From: Bacillota bacterium
Lineage (GTDB): Bacteria > Bacillota > Bacilli > Paenibacillales > NBRC-103111
Assembly: GCA_023386955.1 (NCBI GenBank)
Contig: JAEWIS010000017.1
Location: 78,314-142,313 of the forward strand
DNA: 64,000 nucleotides
Direction: 5' to 3'
Position numbers and translations under genes: made by a program
The notes under the pieces: model-generated
Seen by the model: only the letters and a program-made list of their open reading frames with translations
Database searches by the model: none
Told to the model about the DNA's origin: nothing
Shown here: positions 55,526-63,872 of the stretch, in pieces
Numbering within the stretch: position 1 is the first letter of the stretch
How the letters are laid out: each line of letters begins with the position of its first letter

Positions 55526-55705
55526 AATCCTCCCCCTTCCGTACAGTTCCAAATATCCCCTATACCATCCATTACCCCTGCTGCGCCCCGCTTAACATAG
55601 AGACGGTTTCCGCAGTTAGGCCCAGCCGCCTGCTATATATCTTATATGTTTAAGATACCAGTATAACCCGGAAGCATACAACCGAATCTTTACTTGCCTT
55701 TTATG

Positions 55706-55890
55706 ATGCGGACTGTAGTTCCGCTATTTCGCTCAATTTGCCCCTTTTGGGGTTTTCGCGGACACAGGGGACGTTATTTGCTCCGTCAGGGGCTGCTCCA
55801 GCCTGATTTGGTTCAGATAACGTCTCCTCGGTCCGTTCAGAAGAAATGAATGCGTTTTTCGGCCTAATAACGTCCTCTGTGTCCGTTGGC
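55706..55890. repeat. Intergenic repeat cluster G (GCGGAC / GTCCGTT word)
   Basis: GCGGAC words start at 55708 and 55758, and inverted GTCCGTT words at 55831 and 55881; both steps are exactly 50 nt. The longer word reads TAATAACGTCCTCTGTGTCC then GTT. The layout is the same as clusters C, D and F. It lies between two genes on the minus strand. No other feature was seen in 55526-55705. Confidence 0.82.
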
Positions 55891-55930
55891 TCATCCCGGC
55901 GGGGCAGCAGCACCACTTCGCCCAGGGCGC

Positions 55931-55964
55931 AAAAAACCCCCTCCGGCTCACACCGGAGAGGGTT
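55931..55964 (-). terminator. Terminator of the spermidine operon
   Basis: AACCCTCTCCGG pairs with CCGGAGGGGGTT, followed by T6 on the minus strand. Confidence 0.88.
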
Positions 55965-56022
55965 CAATACCTATGCAAGGGTTGAGCCCTGCCTATTCGA
56001 AGTGATTCGGGCCGTCAGCTTC

Positions 56023-57174
56023 TCAGGACAGACGCGACGCGTAATCCTGATACCCGAACTCCCGCACGACCTTGATGCCGTTAGCTTCGTTGAAGGTGGC
56101 AATGGCTGGCAGGTTGACGCCGTTGAACATATTTGTTTTGACCATGGAATAAATGGCCATATCCGTAAACACCAGCTTATCCCCCCGCTCCAGAGGCTTC
56201 GGGAAGGAATAATCGCCGATCACGTCTCCGGCCAGGCAGGTCAACCCGCCTAAACGATACGTATGCGGGTATTGCTGGGGCTCACCGGCGCCGATAATCT
56301 CCGGCCGGTACGGCATCTCCAGCACATCGGGCATGTGGCATGCCGCGGAGGTATCGAGAATGGCGATATCCATGCCGTTATAGATAATATCCTCTACCGT
56401 CGCCACCATAAAGCCGGTGTTCAGCGCCACCGCTTCCCCCGGCTCCAGATACACCTGGAAGCCGTAGGTTTCCTTCAGACGGTTAATCACACGAACCAAA
56501 CGGTCCACATCGTAATCCTCGCGGGTGATGTGGTGTCCGCCACCCATGTTCAGCCACTTGAGCTTCTTCAGATGCTCGCCGAACTTTTCCTCCACTACGG
56601 CCACGGTCCGCTCCAGGGTATCGGAGTTCTGCTGGCACAGGGTGTGGAAGTGAAGTCCGTCTACCCCATCCAGCTCATCGCCCCGGAACTGGTCCAGGGT
56701 GACGCCCAGGCGGGAATGCGCGTAGCAAGGATCATAGATAGGCGTGCGTCCCTCCGAATACTGCGGATTGATGCGGATGCCCACCTCGATTTTTTTGCCG
56801 GGAACAGCCTGCACCTTGTCCTTGTACTTCTTCCACTGATGGAAGGAGTTGAAGACAATATGATCCACGTAGCCAAGCAATTCGTCGAATTCCCGGTCCA
56901 CATACGCAGGGGCGTAAGCGTGAACCTCCTTGCCCATCTTCTCGTAGCCCAATCTGGCCTCGTGGAGAGAGCTGGCGGTCACACCCTTGAGATATTGGCC
57001 CACCAATGGGAATACCTCATGCATAGCGAAGCCCTTCAGGGCCAGCAGAATATTGCAGTCCGTCCGTTTCTGCACCGAATCCAGAATCTCCAGATTCTTC
57101 ACCAGGAGCCGTTCGTCCACGATATAACAGGGTGAGGGCAGCGCCCCGAAGTCAATATCCATGTATGTGCTCAC
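56023..57174 (-). CDS. nspC: Carboxynorspermidine/carboxyspermidine decarboxylase
   Basis: This 383-residue fold III PLP decarboxylase is of the alanine racemase type. The PLP lysine lies in 'ILLALKGFAMHEVF', the glycine loop in 'LNMGGGHHITREDYD', and the active-site region 'LTCLAGDVIGDYSF' carries the catalytic cysteine segment and the Asp. NspC decarboxylates carboxyspermidine or carboxynorspermidine to the polyamine. The start lies 4 nt after the stop of the dehydrogenase gene, so the two are coupled. Together they make (nor)spermidine without S-adenosylmethionine decarboxylase. Confidence 0.93.
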   Translation of the reverse strand: MSTYMDIDFGALPSPCYIVDERLLVKNLEILDSVQKRTDCNILLALKGFAMHEVFPLVGQYLKGVTASSLHEARLGYEKMGKEVHAYAPAYVDREFDELLGYVDHIVFNSFHQWKKYKDKVQAVPGKKIEVGIRINPQYSEGRTPIYDPCYAHSRLGVTLDQFRGDELDGVDGLHFHTLCQQNSDTLERTVAVVEEKFGEHLKKLKWLNMGGGHHITREDYDVDRLVRVINRLKETYGFQVYLEPGEAVALNTGFMVATVEDIIYNGMDIAILDTSAACHMPDVLEMPYRPEIIGAGEPQQYPHTYRLGGLTCLAGDVIGDYSFPKPLERGDKLVFTDMAIYSMVKTNMFNGVNLPAIATFNEANGIKVVREFGYQDYASRLS

Positions 57175-57178
57175 TTCC

Positions 57179-58378
57179 TTAATCGAGAAGCGTGGGGGAG
57201 AAATCCTCCTGCCACGGCAAACCTTGTTTGTTCAGTTCTTCCATAAACGGATCTGGATCGAACTCTTCGATATTGTATACGCCGGGCTTCTTCCAGATGC
57301 CCTTCAGAATCATCATAGCGCCGATCATGGCAGGCACGCCGGTGGTATACGAGATGGCCTGGGAGCCAACCTCTGCATAACATTCCTCATGCACACACAC
57401 GTTGTACACATAATAGGTCTTCGGCTTGCCGTCCTTCACGCCTTGGATGATACAGCCGATGTTGGTTTTACCCTTGGTGCGGGGGCCCAGGGAGGCCGGG
57501 TCCGGCAGAATCGCCTTCAAGAAGTGCAGCGGGATAATCTCGCGGCCTTCGAACATAATCGGTTCAATGGAGGTCATCCCCACATTCTCCAATACCTTCA
57601 GGTGGTTCAGGTAATTGTCGGAGAAGGTCATCCAGAAGCGGATCTTCTTCAAACCCTTGATGTTCAGGGCCAGGGATTCCAGCTCCTCATGGTACAGCAG
57701 GTAGATGTTCTTCGGTCCGATTTCCGGCAGATCATAGGTCTTCTTCTCGGATAACGGCGGGGTTTCGATCCATTCGCCATTCTCCCAGTACCGGCCGTTG
57801 GCGGTAATTTCCCGGATATTGATCTCCGGATTGAAGTTGGTCGCGAAGGGATAACCGTGATCGCCGGCGTTGGCATCCACAATATCGATGGAATGAATTT
57901 CGTCGAAATGATGCTTTTGGGCATAAGCGCAGAATACGCCGGTTACACCCGGGTCAAAGCCGCTGCCCAGGAGGGCGGTGATGCCGGCCTTCTCGAATCT
58001 TTCCCGGTAGGCCCATTGCCATTTATATTCAAACTTCGGCACTTCCGGCGGCTCATAGTTGGCCGTATCCACATAGTGAACTCCGGTAGCCAGACATGCG
58101 TCCATAATCGTCAAATCCTGATAGGGGAGGGCCACATTAATGACCACATCCGGGCCAAAGCTCTTAATGAGGGCAATCACCTCATCCGTATTATCAGCAT
58201 CAAGCTTGGCAGTCTGAATCTTCGTCTTGCCTCCGTCAAGCTTGGCCGCGAGCGCGTCGCACTTCTCTTTCGTGCGGCTGGCAATGCAAATTTCCTCGAA
58301 AACGTCCGGATTCTGGCAACATTTGTGAACAACAACACTTGCAACGCCGCCGGCGCCAATAATCAGAGCTTTTCCCAA
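57179..58378 (-). CDS. Carboxyspermidine dehydrogenase (saccharopine dehydrogenase family)
   Basis: The protein has 399 residues. The start is placed at the TTG before GKALIIGAGGVAS, because GGGGG lies 8 nt upstream; a TTG five codons earlier is the alternative. The Rossmann motif IIGAGGVASVVVHKC binds NADPH, and 'DVVINVALPYQDLTIMDAC' and the substrate domain 'DPGVTGVFCAYAQK' follow. The enzyme condenses putrescine (or diaminopropane) with aspartate semialdehyde and reduces the product to the carboxy-polyamine used by NspC. The pairing with nspC makes this function secure at the pathway level. Confidence 0.92.
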   Translation of the reverse strand: MGKALIIGAGGVASVVVHKCCQNPDVFEEICIASRTKEKCDALAAKLDGGKTKIQTAKLDADNTDEVIALIKSFGPDVVINVALPYQDLTIMDACLATGVHYVDTANYEPPEVPKFEYKWQWAYRERFEKAGITALLGSGFDPGVTGVFCAYAQKHHFDEIHSIDIVDANAGDHGYPFATNFNPEINIREITANGRYWENGEWIETPPLSEKKTYDLPEIGPKNIYLLYHEELESLALNIKGLKKIRFWMTFSDNYLNHLKVLENVGMTSIEPIMFEGREIIPLHFLKAILPDPASLGPRTKGKTNIGCIIQGVKDGKPKTYYVYNVCVHEECYAEVGSQAISYTTGVPAMIGAMMILKGIWKKPGVYNIEEFDPDPFMEELNKQGLPWQEDFSPTLLD

Positions 58379-58586
58379 CTCACTAACCCCCAATTCACAG
58401 ATTAAAAATCAAACAAGCACGATTATACAGAAAAGGCCCAACATTATCAAGAAAAATGACAAAAAATGAGGCTCGCCGGAATGGGGCCCCATTTTCTTCA
58501 TATTTCCTTCATAATACAGGGAAATCCTCTTGATTTCTTACTTTTCCAAAAATATGGTTTGCGGCGGATTCCCTCTCCGTTTTACA

Positions 58587-58697
58587 CTACTCTTTTGTGG
58601 ATTCTTCCTTCATTTTTTTCCTATAAGAGACCTCCAAGATCGTGATGATGGCAACTCCGGTGAAGCCGAGGCCGAACATAATGATGATAAGGGCCAT
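58587..58697 (-). CDS. 36-residue single-span membrane peptide
   Basis: A frame of 36 codons reads MALIIIMFGLGFTGVAIIT, then ILEVSYRKKMKEESTKE and TAG. It has one hydrophobic span (about residues 2-22), a positively charged stretch and a charged tail, which fits a small N-out membrane peptide. AAAGGGTGG lies 7 nt before the ATG. It sits alone between the carboxyspermidine dehydrogenase and the divergent XRE gene. No family is recognised; codon use and the clean layout argue for a real gene. Confidence 0.55.
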   Translation of the reverse strand: MALIIIMFGLGFTGVAIITILEVSYRKKMKEESTKE

Positions 58698-58845
58698 CCA
58701 TTAGCCACCCTTTCTTGTCTGAGGAACACAGGTTATGTAATTTTTTCCTTCCCCTATTATATACCAATGAACTTAGGGGTTCAAGTTGAATTTGCATGTA
58801 TGTTTCCTTTTTTCCTGGATTGCTATAGTTTGGATAGGTGATCAT

Positions 58846-59178
58846 ATGGCATTTGACTACTCGGTAATCGGCAAAAGAATACGTCAGGCCCGGGAAGGCA
58901 AGGGGCTGACGCAGGAACAGCTGGCTGAAAAGCTGGATGTCTCCAATGCTTACATTAGCAAAATCGAACGTGGACGGACGCCCATTAACCTGGACCGTCT
59001 TTCGGAATTGTGCATTATGCTGGAGGAAACGCCGGAATATATTCTGAGCGGCGCCAACAACGGCACACGCGACTATATGCGCAATGAAATCATCGCCATG
59101 CTTGAAGGATGCTCCGCCGAAAAAATCCGGCTGATCTCCCAGATCATCAAACCGATTGTCGATTACAAGGAAAAATAA
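58846..59178 (+). CDS. XRE-family transcriptional regulator
   Basis: The protein has 110 residues from MAFDYSVIGKRIRQ, with an AGGTGAT site upstream; the frame is open further but into a hydrophobic, unlikely N-terminus. A Cro/C1 helix-turn-helix spans residues 8-62 (RIRQAREGKGLTQEQLAE, 'LDVSNAYISKIERGRTPINL'). The C-terminal 45 residues are helical and may mediate dimerisation. The target is unknown; SinR-like regulators of this size are common in Paenibacillus. Confidence 0.88.
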   Translation: MAFDYSVIGKRIRQAREGKGLTQEQLAEKLDVSNAYISKIERGRTPINLDRLSELCIMLEETPEYILSGANNGTRDYMRNEIIAMLEGCSAEKIRLISQIIKPIVDYKEK

Positions 59179-59189
59179 GTGCGAAAAGC

Positions 59190-59231
59190 CTGACCCCCAA
59201 ACCATTCGGTGTGGGGGTCATTTTTTTGGGG
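59190..59231. terminator. Probable terminator between XRE and dioxygenase-like genes
   Basis: TGACCCCCA pairs with TGGGGGTCA, followed by TTTTTTT; it serves the XRE gene. Confidence 0.8.
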
Positions 59232-59233
59232 GC

Positions 59234-60007
59234 TTATTGAAACTCCCAAGCACTCAAACTGAGGTTGCCATATTGGTAGCTCCGGTGCAGCAGCTCCGCC
59301 TTACGGTTGCCGTCGCCTGCACCCATCGCCAGCAGAAGCGGGATAAAATGCTCACTGGTGGGCACTGCTGCCCTGGCCTGGGGAGCCAGCTCCTGATAAC
59401 GGAACAAAGCGGGCAGGTCCCAGCTCACCAGCTTTTCCTCCAGCCACTTATCAAAGTCCGCGGCCCAGCTGTCTACTCCTGCGGCTCCCCAATTCACCTG
59501 CCGCAGATTATGCACGGTGCCTCCGCTGCCCATGATGAGAATGTCATCCTTGCGCAGCTCCGCCAGGGCCCGCCCGATTTCATACTGCTGCTCATTGGAC
59601 AGATGCCTGTTGACGGACAACGCCACAACCGGAATATCCGCATCCGGATACAGCAGCTTGAGAACCGCCCAAGCACCGTGATCCAGCCCGCGGGCTTCAT
59701 CCTTCGCACTGACAATCCCCCGCTCCGCAAAGAGCACAGACACCTTCCGGCTTAACGCCAGGTCTCCCGGCGCCGGATAGATCATCTCGTACAGTTCCTT
59801 TTGAAAGCCGCCGAAATCATAAATCGTTTCATATTTTCCCTCTACCGCGCTGACCGTTTGCACAGGCTCCTCCCAGTGGGCGGAGAAAACCACAATCCCC
59901 TTGGGTTTGGGGTGGTTAGCGGCAAAGCTTTTCAGAAAATCATTATAAGCATGGTCCTCCAACACAATCGTAGGCGCCCCATGGGCGAAAAAATAAGATG
60001 GCATCAT
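59234..60007 (-). CDS. LigB/DODA-type extradiol dioxygenase family protein
   Basis: The protein has 257 residues. Metal-binding histidines are expected in 'YFFAHGAPTIVL', 'VVFSAHWEEPVQT' and 'DHGAWAVLKLLYP', and 'GSGGTVHNLRQVNW' is a family block. This group includes YgiD and DOPA 4,5-dioxygenase, which open catechol rings and use zinc or non-heme iron. Either of two adjacent ATG codons may start it. A hydrolase remnant directly upstream, and the XRE-cupin regulator beyond, suggest a former small operon for aromatic or quinone stress, as in the mhq genes of B. subtilis (inference). Confidence 0.88.
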   Translation of the reverse strand: MMPSYFFAHGAPTIVLEDHAYNDFLKSFAANHPKPKGIVVFSAHWEEPVQTVSAVEGKYETIYDFGGFQKELYEMIYPAPGDLALSRKVSVLFAERGIVSAKDEARGLDHGAWAVLKLLYPDADIPVVALSVNRHLSNEQQYEIGRALAELRKDDILIMGSGGTVHNLRQVNWGAAGVDSWAADFDKWLEEKLVSWDLPALFRYQELAPQARAAVPTSEHFIPLLLAMGAGDGNRKAELLHRSYQYGNLSLSAWEFQ

Positions 60008-60027
60008 GATCCTTCACTCCTATTCAT

Positions 60028-60156
60028 TTATTTGGATAGCTCCTGTTCAAGCCAATTGGCAATATCCTGTCTGTTCTCCCCGGTCACTCCATGGCCCGCC
60101 TGGTAGATTCTGAAGGTCAATTCCGGGGCAAGAGGCCGGAATAAAAGCCGGTTGCT
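60028..60156 (-). pseudogene. C-terminal remnant of an alpha/beta hydrolase
   Basis: On the minus strand the frame reads PELTFRIYQAGHGVTGENRQ, then DIANWLEQELSK and TAA, ending 20 nt before the dioxygenase-like gene. AGHG with a following W-L matches the catalytic-histidine end of phospholipase/carboxylesterase-type hydrolases (MhqD-like). Only about 40 codons remain; a TGA closes the frame upstream and no catalytic-serine part is present. It looks like a truncated neighbour of the dioxygenase gene. Confidence 0.6.
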
Positions 60157-60188
60157 TCATGCTGAATCTCCCCTTCCCGACCGGTATC

Positions 60189-60301
60189 AAAAATATTAGT
60201 AATACGAATTGTTTATTTGTATTTATTTTAACTCCGAGGCAGCTGGCATGTCAAATGAAAATTTGCTAATATAAATATAACATTTGTTTTACTAATATTT
60301 T
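60189..60301. promoter_or_regulatory. Operator-like inverted repeats between hydrolase remnant and XRE-cupin gene
   Basis: AAAAATATTAGTAA (60189-60202) and, inverted, AAAATATTAGTAAAA (60301-60287) flank an AT-rich region. A further partial copy TTGCTAATATAAAT lies at about 60263. They probably bind the adjacent XRE regulator and control both directions. Confidence 0.5.
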
Positions 60302-60319
60302 GATAAAGGAGAATGGGTT

Positions 60320-60871
60320 ATGGATATCGGTGCCTCCATACGGGCCATCCGCAAGAAAAAGGGCATTACCATTGCCCGGATTTGCGAGGATACGGGATTA
60401 TCCCAAGGCTTCCTGAGCCAGGTGGAAACAGGCCGGACCTCCCCCTCGATTGCCACATTGGAGAGTATTGCCCGGGCGTTGGGTGTGCCGCTGCCTTATC
60501 TTTTGCTGCAAAAGGAAGAGCGTATGACGATTATCCGCAAAAATGAGAGGAAGATTACGGCCAGCGGCTCTGAACATCTGCGGGTGGAGCATCTGGCGAA
60601 GACCCGCCACATGCGGATGATGATGGTGGAGGTTCCGTCCGGAGGTTCAACCGGTCCGGAGGTGCATGCCCATGACGGGGAAGAAATCCATCTGGTGGTG
60701 AAAGGGACCATATGGGCCCAGCAGGGTGAGGATGAAGGGGTGTTTCAAGAGGGAGATTCATTTTCCTGGAACGCCTGTGTTCCGCATACGGTGAAGAATA
60801 TCGGAGAGGAAACGGCCTTGGTGCTCATTGCCGTCCAGAGGGACGCGGGAGAAGGGGAAGATTATTTATAA
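60320..60871 (+). CDS. XRE-family regulator with C-terminal cupin domain
   Basis: The protein has 183 residues with AAAGGAG 8 nt before the ATG. The N-terminal HTH (residues 5-60: SIRAIRKKKGITIARICE, 'TGLSQGFLSQVETGRTSPS') is fused to a single cupin domain (about 105-180: 'GPEVHAHDGEEIHLVVKGTIW', 'WNACVPHTVKNIGEE'). This PuuR/HipB-type layout senses small molecules or metals. It is divergent from the dioxygenase-like gene and the hydrolase remnant, with inverted-repeat operators between. Confidence 0.9.
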   Translation: MDIGASIRAIRKKKGITIARICEDTGLSQGFLSQVETGRTSPSIATLESIARALGVPLPYLLLQKEERMTIIRKNERKITASGSEHLRVEHLAKTRHMRMMMVEVPSGGSTGPEVHAHDGEEIHLVVKGTIWAQQGEDEGVFQEGDSFSWNACVPHTVKNIGEETALVLIAVQRDAGEGEDYL

Positions 60872-60913
60872 CTGCCGCGGCAGTTTTCCCTTCCCCTCTG
60901 CATCTTAATAAGA

Positions 60914-61471
60914 CTAGCGGACAGCCCCATTGCGAAAGTTATCGAGCCACTGTGCCATCTCTTCGTCGCTGTCCACCTGTAACAGCTTGAAAATTTCATA
61001 AGCAAATTCAACAGCGGCTGTTTCATTGGCAGTAATAAACCCACCGTCAACAACAATCTGCGCGGACATATAATTCAACTGGCCGTTATAGCCCGTTTGA
61101 TTTTGGAAAAGCTCCAGGCTGTCTCCCGTATGCTTTACATGGTCCAGTAAACCGTGTTTACACAAAAAGGTGGTTGCCCCGCATATCGCTGCAACAGGAA
61201 TATCGGTGTTCTGGACTTTTCTAATGAAATCAGCAATCTCACCGTACTCATGTTCTTCCCAGGAAAGCCCGCCCGGAAGAATAACCATTGCCAGCGCATC
61301 AAAATTCTGATACTCACCTATGGAAACATCCACATATGCTTTAACGCCGCCCATGGACTGCTTGGGAGCGTGATCCAGAGCAATAGTCTTGACGGTGTAA
61401 TCCGTAAAGGAATTCGCAACTGCAATAGCATAGCTTGCTTCCCAATCGCACCAGCGGTCAGTTAAAAGCAA
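60914..61471 (-). CDS. DJ-1/PfpI family protein
   Basis: The protein has about 185 residues. The nucleophile elbow 'VAAICGATTFLCKHGLL' holds the conserved Cys, and 'AMVILPGGLSWEEHEYG' holds the Glu/Gly region of the family. The start is uncertain: the frame used begins at TTG, but the homologous N-terminus KNEILLLLTDRWCDWE begins five codons earlier at an ATA codon with GGGGGAG further upstream. This suggests a mutated or unusual start. Members act as deglycase or chaperone-like stress proteins, or as amidotransferase-like enzymes. It is a single gene. Confidence 0.82.
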   Translation of the reverse strand: MLLTDRWCDWEASYAIAVANSFTDYTVKTIALDHAPKQSMGGVKAYVDVSIGEYQNFDALAMVILPGGLSWEEHEYGEIADFIRKVQNTDIPVAAICGATTFLCKHGLLDHVKHTGDSLELFQNQTGYNGQLNYMSAQIVVDGGFITANETAAVEFAYEIFKLLQVDSDEEMAQWLDNFRNGAVR

Positions 61472-61581
61472 CAGAATTTCGTTCTTTATCCTTGTTATAA
61501 GCTACTCCCCCATACATGTTTATTCGACCAATCCATTATAGCCTGCCAATAGGCCCGATGGAACGGGAAGAACAGGTACAA

Positions 61582-61613
61582 AAAAGCTTCCCCCACCATG
61601 GGAGAAGCTTCTT
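61582..61613 (-). terminator. Terminator of htpG
   Basis: On the minus strand AGCTTCtCCC pairs with GGGgGAAGCT, followed by TTTTTTG. Confidence 0.85.
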
Positions 61614-61621
61614 TGTTCTAT

Positions 61622-63496
61622 TTAAACCATAACCTTGCACAGATCGTTGGCGAAATCCACCGGATCGGCGACAGGCAGCCCTTCAATAAGAAGCGCCTGA
61701 TTATACAGCAGCTTGGTGTAAAGCTCGAGCTTTTCCTTGTCCTGGGCCAAAGCACCGTTTAAGGACTTGAAGATATCATGGTTGACGTTGATCTCCAGCA
61801 CCTTGTCCGCTTTCACGTCCTGGCCGCCGGGCATCGCCTTCAGGGTTTTCTCCATCTCGATGGTAACCTCCCCCTCGGAGGACAAGCATACGGGATGGCT
61901 CTTCAACCGTTTGGAGGCACGAACCAGCTTCACCTTGTCGCCAAGAACGTCCTTCATGGCGTCGAACAGATCCTTGTGGCTGCTTTCCTCGGCTTCGTCC
62001 TTGGTTTCCGTCTCCTCAATGCCCAGGTCTCCGCCGGACACATTGCGGAATTCCTTTTCCTTATAATTCATCAGCATCTTCACGGCGAATTCGTCGATAT
62101 CATCGGTGAAGTAGAGGATTTCGTAGCCCTTATCGGCAACCAGCTCGGTTTGCGGCAGCTTCTCAAGACGCTCAACAGACTCGCCGGCAGCGTAGTAGAT
62201 ATACTTTTGCTCCTCCGGCATACGGGACACGTATTCGTCCAGGGTAACCGGCTTTTTCTCCTTGGAGGAGTAGAACATCAGGAGATCCTGCAGATCCTCC
62301 TTGTTCATGCCGTAGTCGCTGTACACGCCGAACTTCAATTGACGGCCAAAGGCCTTGTAGAAGGTATCGTATTTCTCCCGCTCATCCTTCAGCAGCTTCT
62401 GCAGCTGGCTCTTGATGCGGTTTTTGATGTTCTTGGCAATCAGCTTCAGCTGGCGGTCATGCTGCAGCAGCTCACGGGAGATGTTCAGCGACAGATCCGC
62501 GGAATCCACCATCCCCTTGACGAAGCCGAAATAATCGGGCAGCAGGTCGCCGCATTTTTCCATAATCAGCACGCCGTTGGAGTACAGCTCCAGCCCCTTC
62601 TCATACTCCTTGGTGTAATAATCAAAGGGAGTGCTGCTGGGGATGAACAGGATGGAGTTGTAGTTTACCGCGCCGTCCACACTCAGATGGATATGCTTCA
62701 AGGGTGTGTCGAAGCCATAGCGTTTGTCACGGTAGAAATTCTCGTAGTCCTCATCCTTCAGCTCGCTCCGGTTTTTGCGCCAGATGGGAACCATGCTGTT
62801 CACCGTCTGCTCCTCGCGGACCTCCTCGAACTCCCCTTCTTCCCCATCCTTGGGCTTGTGGGTGGTAACCTCCATCTTAATGGGGTAACGGATGAAGTCG
62901 GAGTATTTCTTAACGATGGCCTTCAGACGGTATTCCTCGAGGAATTCATCGTACTTTTCCTCTTCGGTGTTTTCCTTGATCTTGAGCACGATTTCAGTGC
63001 CAGGTGCAGCCTTTTCGGCAGGTTCGATGGTATATCCTTCGGCCCCGGTAGACTGCCAGCGGTGAGCCTCGTCGCTGCCGAAGGCGCGGCTGGTGACGGT
63101 AACCACATCCGCTACCATAAAGGCGGAGTAGAAGCCTACGCCGAACTGCCCGATAATGTCGTGGCCGTCCTTGGATTCATTTTCGGTTTTGAAGGACAGA
63201 GAGCCGCTCTTCGCGATTACACCCAGGTTATTGTCCAGCTCTTCCTTGGTCATGCCGATCCCGGTATCGGTGATGGTCAGCGTGCGGGCAGCCTTGTCCG
63301 CTGTAATCTTGATATAGTAATCTTCCCGGTTGAACTCCAGCTTGTCGTCACTAAGCGCCTTGTAATACATTTTGTCGATGGCGTCGCTGGCGTTGGAAAT
63401 AAGCTCCCGCAGGAAAATTTCCTTTTGTGTGTAAATGGAGTTGATCATCATTTCCAGCAAACGCTTGGACTCAGCCTTAAATTGCTTCTTGGCCAT
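61622..63496 (-). CDS. htpG: Chaperone protein HtpG (Hsp90)
   Basis: This 624-residue bacterial Hsp90 is of standard length. The N-terminal GHKL ATPase domain has '[20 protein letters not shown]', '[11 protein letters not shown]' and '[15 protein letters not shown]'. The middle domain has the catalytic Arg region near '[14 protein letters not shown]', and a C-terminal dimerisation domain follows. It is an ATP-dependent cytosolic chaperone. A perfect CIRCE operator lies 41 nt before the start codon, so HrcA is expected to repress it and heat shock to induce it. This differs from B. subtilis, where htpG is not under HrcA. Confidence 0.95.
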   Translation of the reverse strand: MAKKQFKAESKRLLEMMINSIYTQKEIFLRELISNASDAIDKMYYKALSDDKLEFNREDYYIKITADKAARTLTITDTGIGMTKEELDNNLGVIAKSGSLSFKTENESKDGHDIIGQFGVGFYSAFMVADVVTVTSRAFGSDEAHRWQSTGAEGYTIEPAEKAAPGTEIVLKIKENTEEEKYDEFLEEYRLKAIVKKYSDFIRYPIKMEVTTHKPKDGEEGEFEEVREEQTVNSMVPIWRKNRSELKDEDYENFYRDKRYGFDTPLKHIHLSVDGAVNYNSILFIPSSTPFDYYTKEYEKGLELYSNGVLIMEKCGDLLPDYFGFVKGMVDSADLSLNISRELLQHDRQLKLIAKNIKNRIKSQLQKLLKDEREKYDTFYKAFGRQLKFGVYSDYGMNKEDLQDLLMFYSSKEKKPVTLDEYVSRMPEEQKYIYYAAGESVERLEKLPQTELVADKGYEILYFTDDIDEFAVKMLMNYKEKEFRNVSGGDLGIEETETKDEAEESSHKDLFDAMKDVLGDKVKLVRASKRLKSHPVCLSSEGEVTIEMEKTLKAMPGGQDVKADKVLEINVNHDIFKSLNGALAQDKEKLELYTKLLYNQALLIEGLPVADPVDFANDLCKVMV

Positions 63497-63536
63497 GAAT
63501 AAATCTCCCTTCCATGCCGGTCATTTGTTCGAAATG

Positions 63537-63563
63537 TTAGCACTCAGCAATAACGAGTGCTAA
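63537..63563. promoter_or_regulatory. CIRCE element (HrcA operator) upstream of htpG
   Basis: TTAGCACTC (63537-63545), 9 nt, GAGTGCTAA (63555-63563): both arms match the consensus perfectly. Confidence 0.95.
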
Positions 63564-63743
63564 TCCTTTATTTTTTATACCATAAAGTGGGGTTTCCAGT
63601 CAATAAGGAGCCTGCTCGCCTTGTCGTCCATTATCCCCTTTAGTCAGGATGGGCGTGTGAAGGCCGGAAGGTGGGGCGGCGGAATCCCCCCTGCGCTAAG
63701 GGGAGAGTAGACGACATAGATGGTGCAGGCAAACCGGCAGCCG

Positions 63744-63872
63744 GAATAGCGGAAGTCCGCTTCCGTTATTCCGACAGAGGCTGCCTTTCACCTCTCAATA
63801 GCGGAAGGCAATTTCCGCTATTGCTCGAAACTGAGCGCTGAAGCAGCTACTTTAGAGGAAATAGCGGAATTG
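63744..63872. repeat. Intergenic repeat cluster H (AATAGCGGAA word)
   Basis: Words AATAGCGGAA start at 63745, 63797 and 63860 (steps 52 and 63 nt). The first two form hairpins with TTCCGTTATT or TTCCGCTATT; the third is not followed by its complement and no fourth copy was found. Same word and geometry as cluster B, 38 kb away. Confidence 0.78.
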
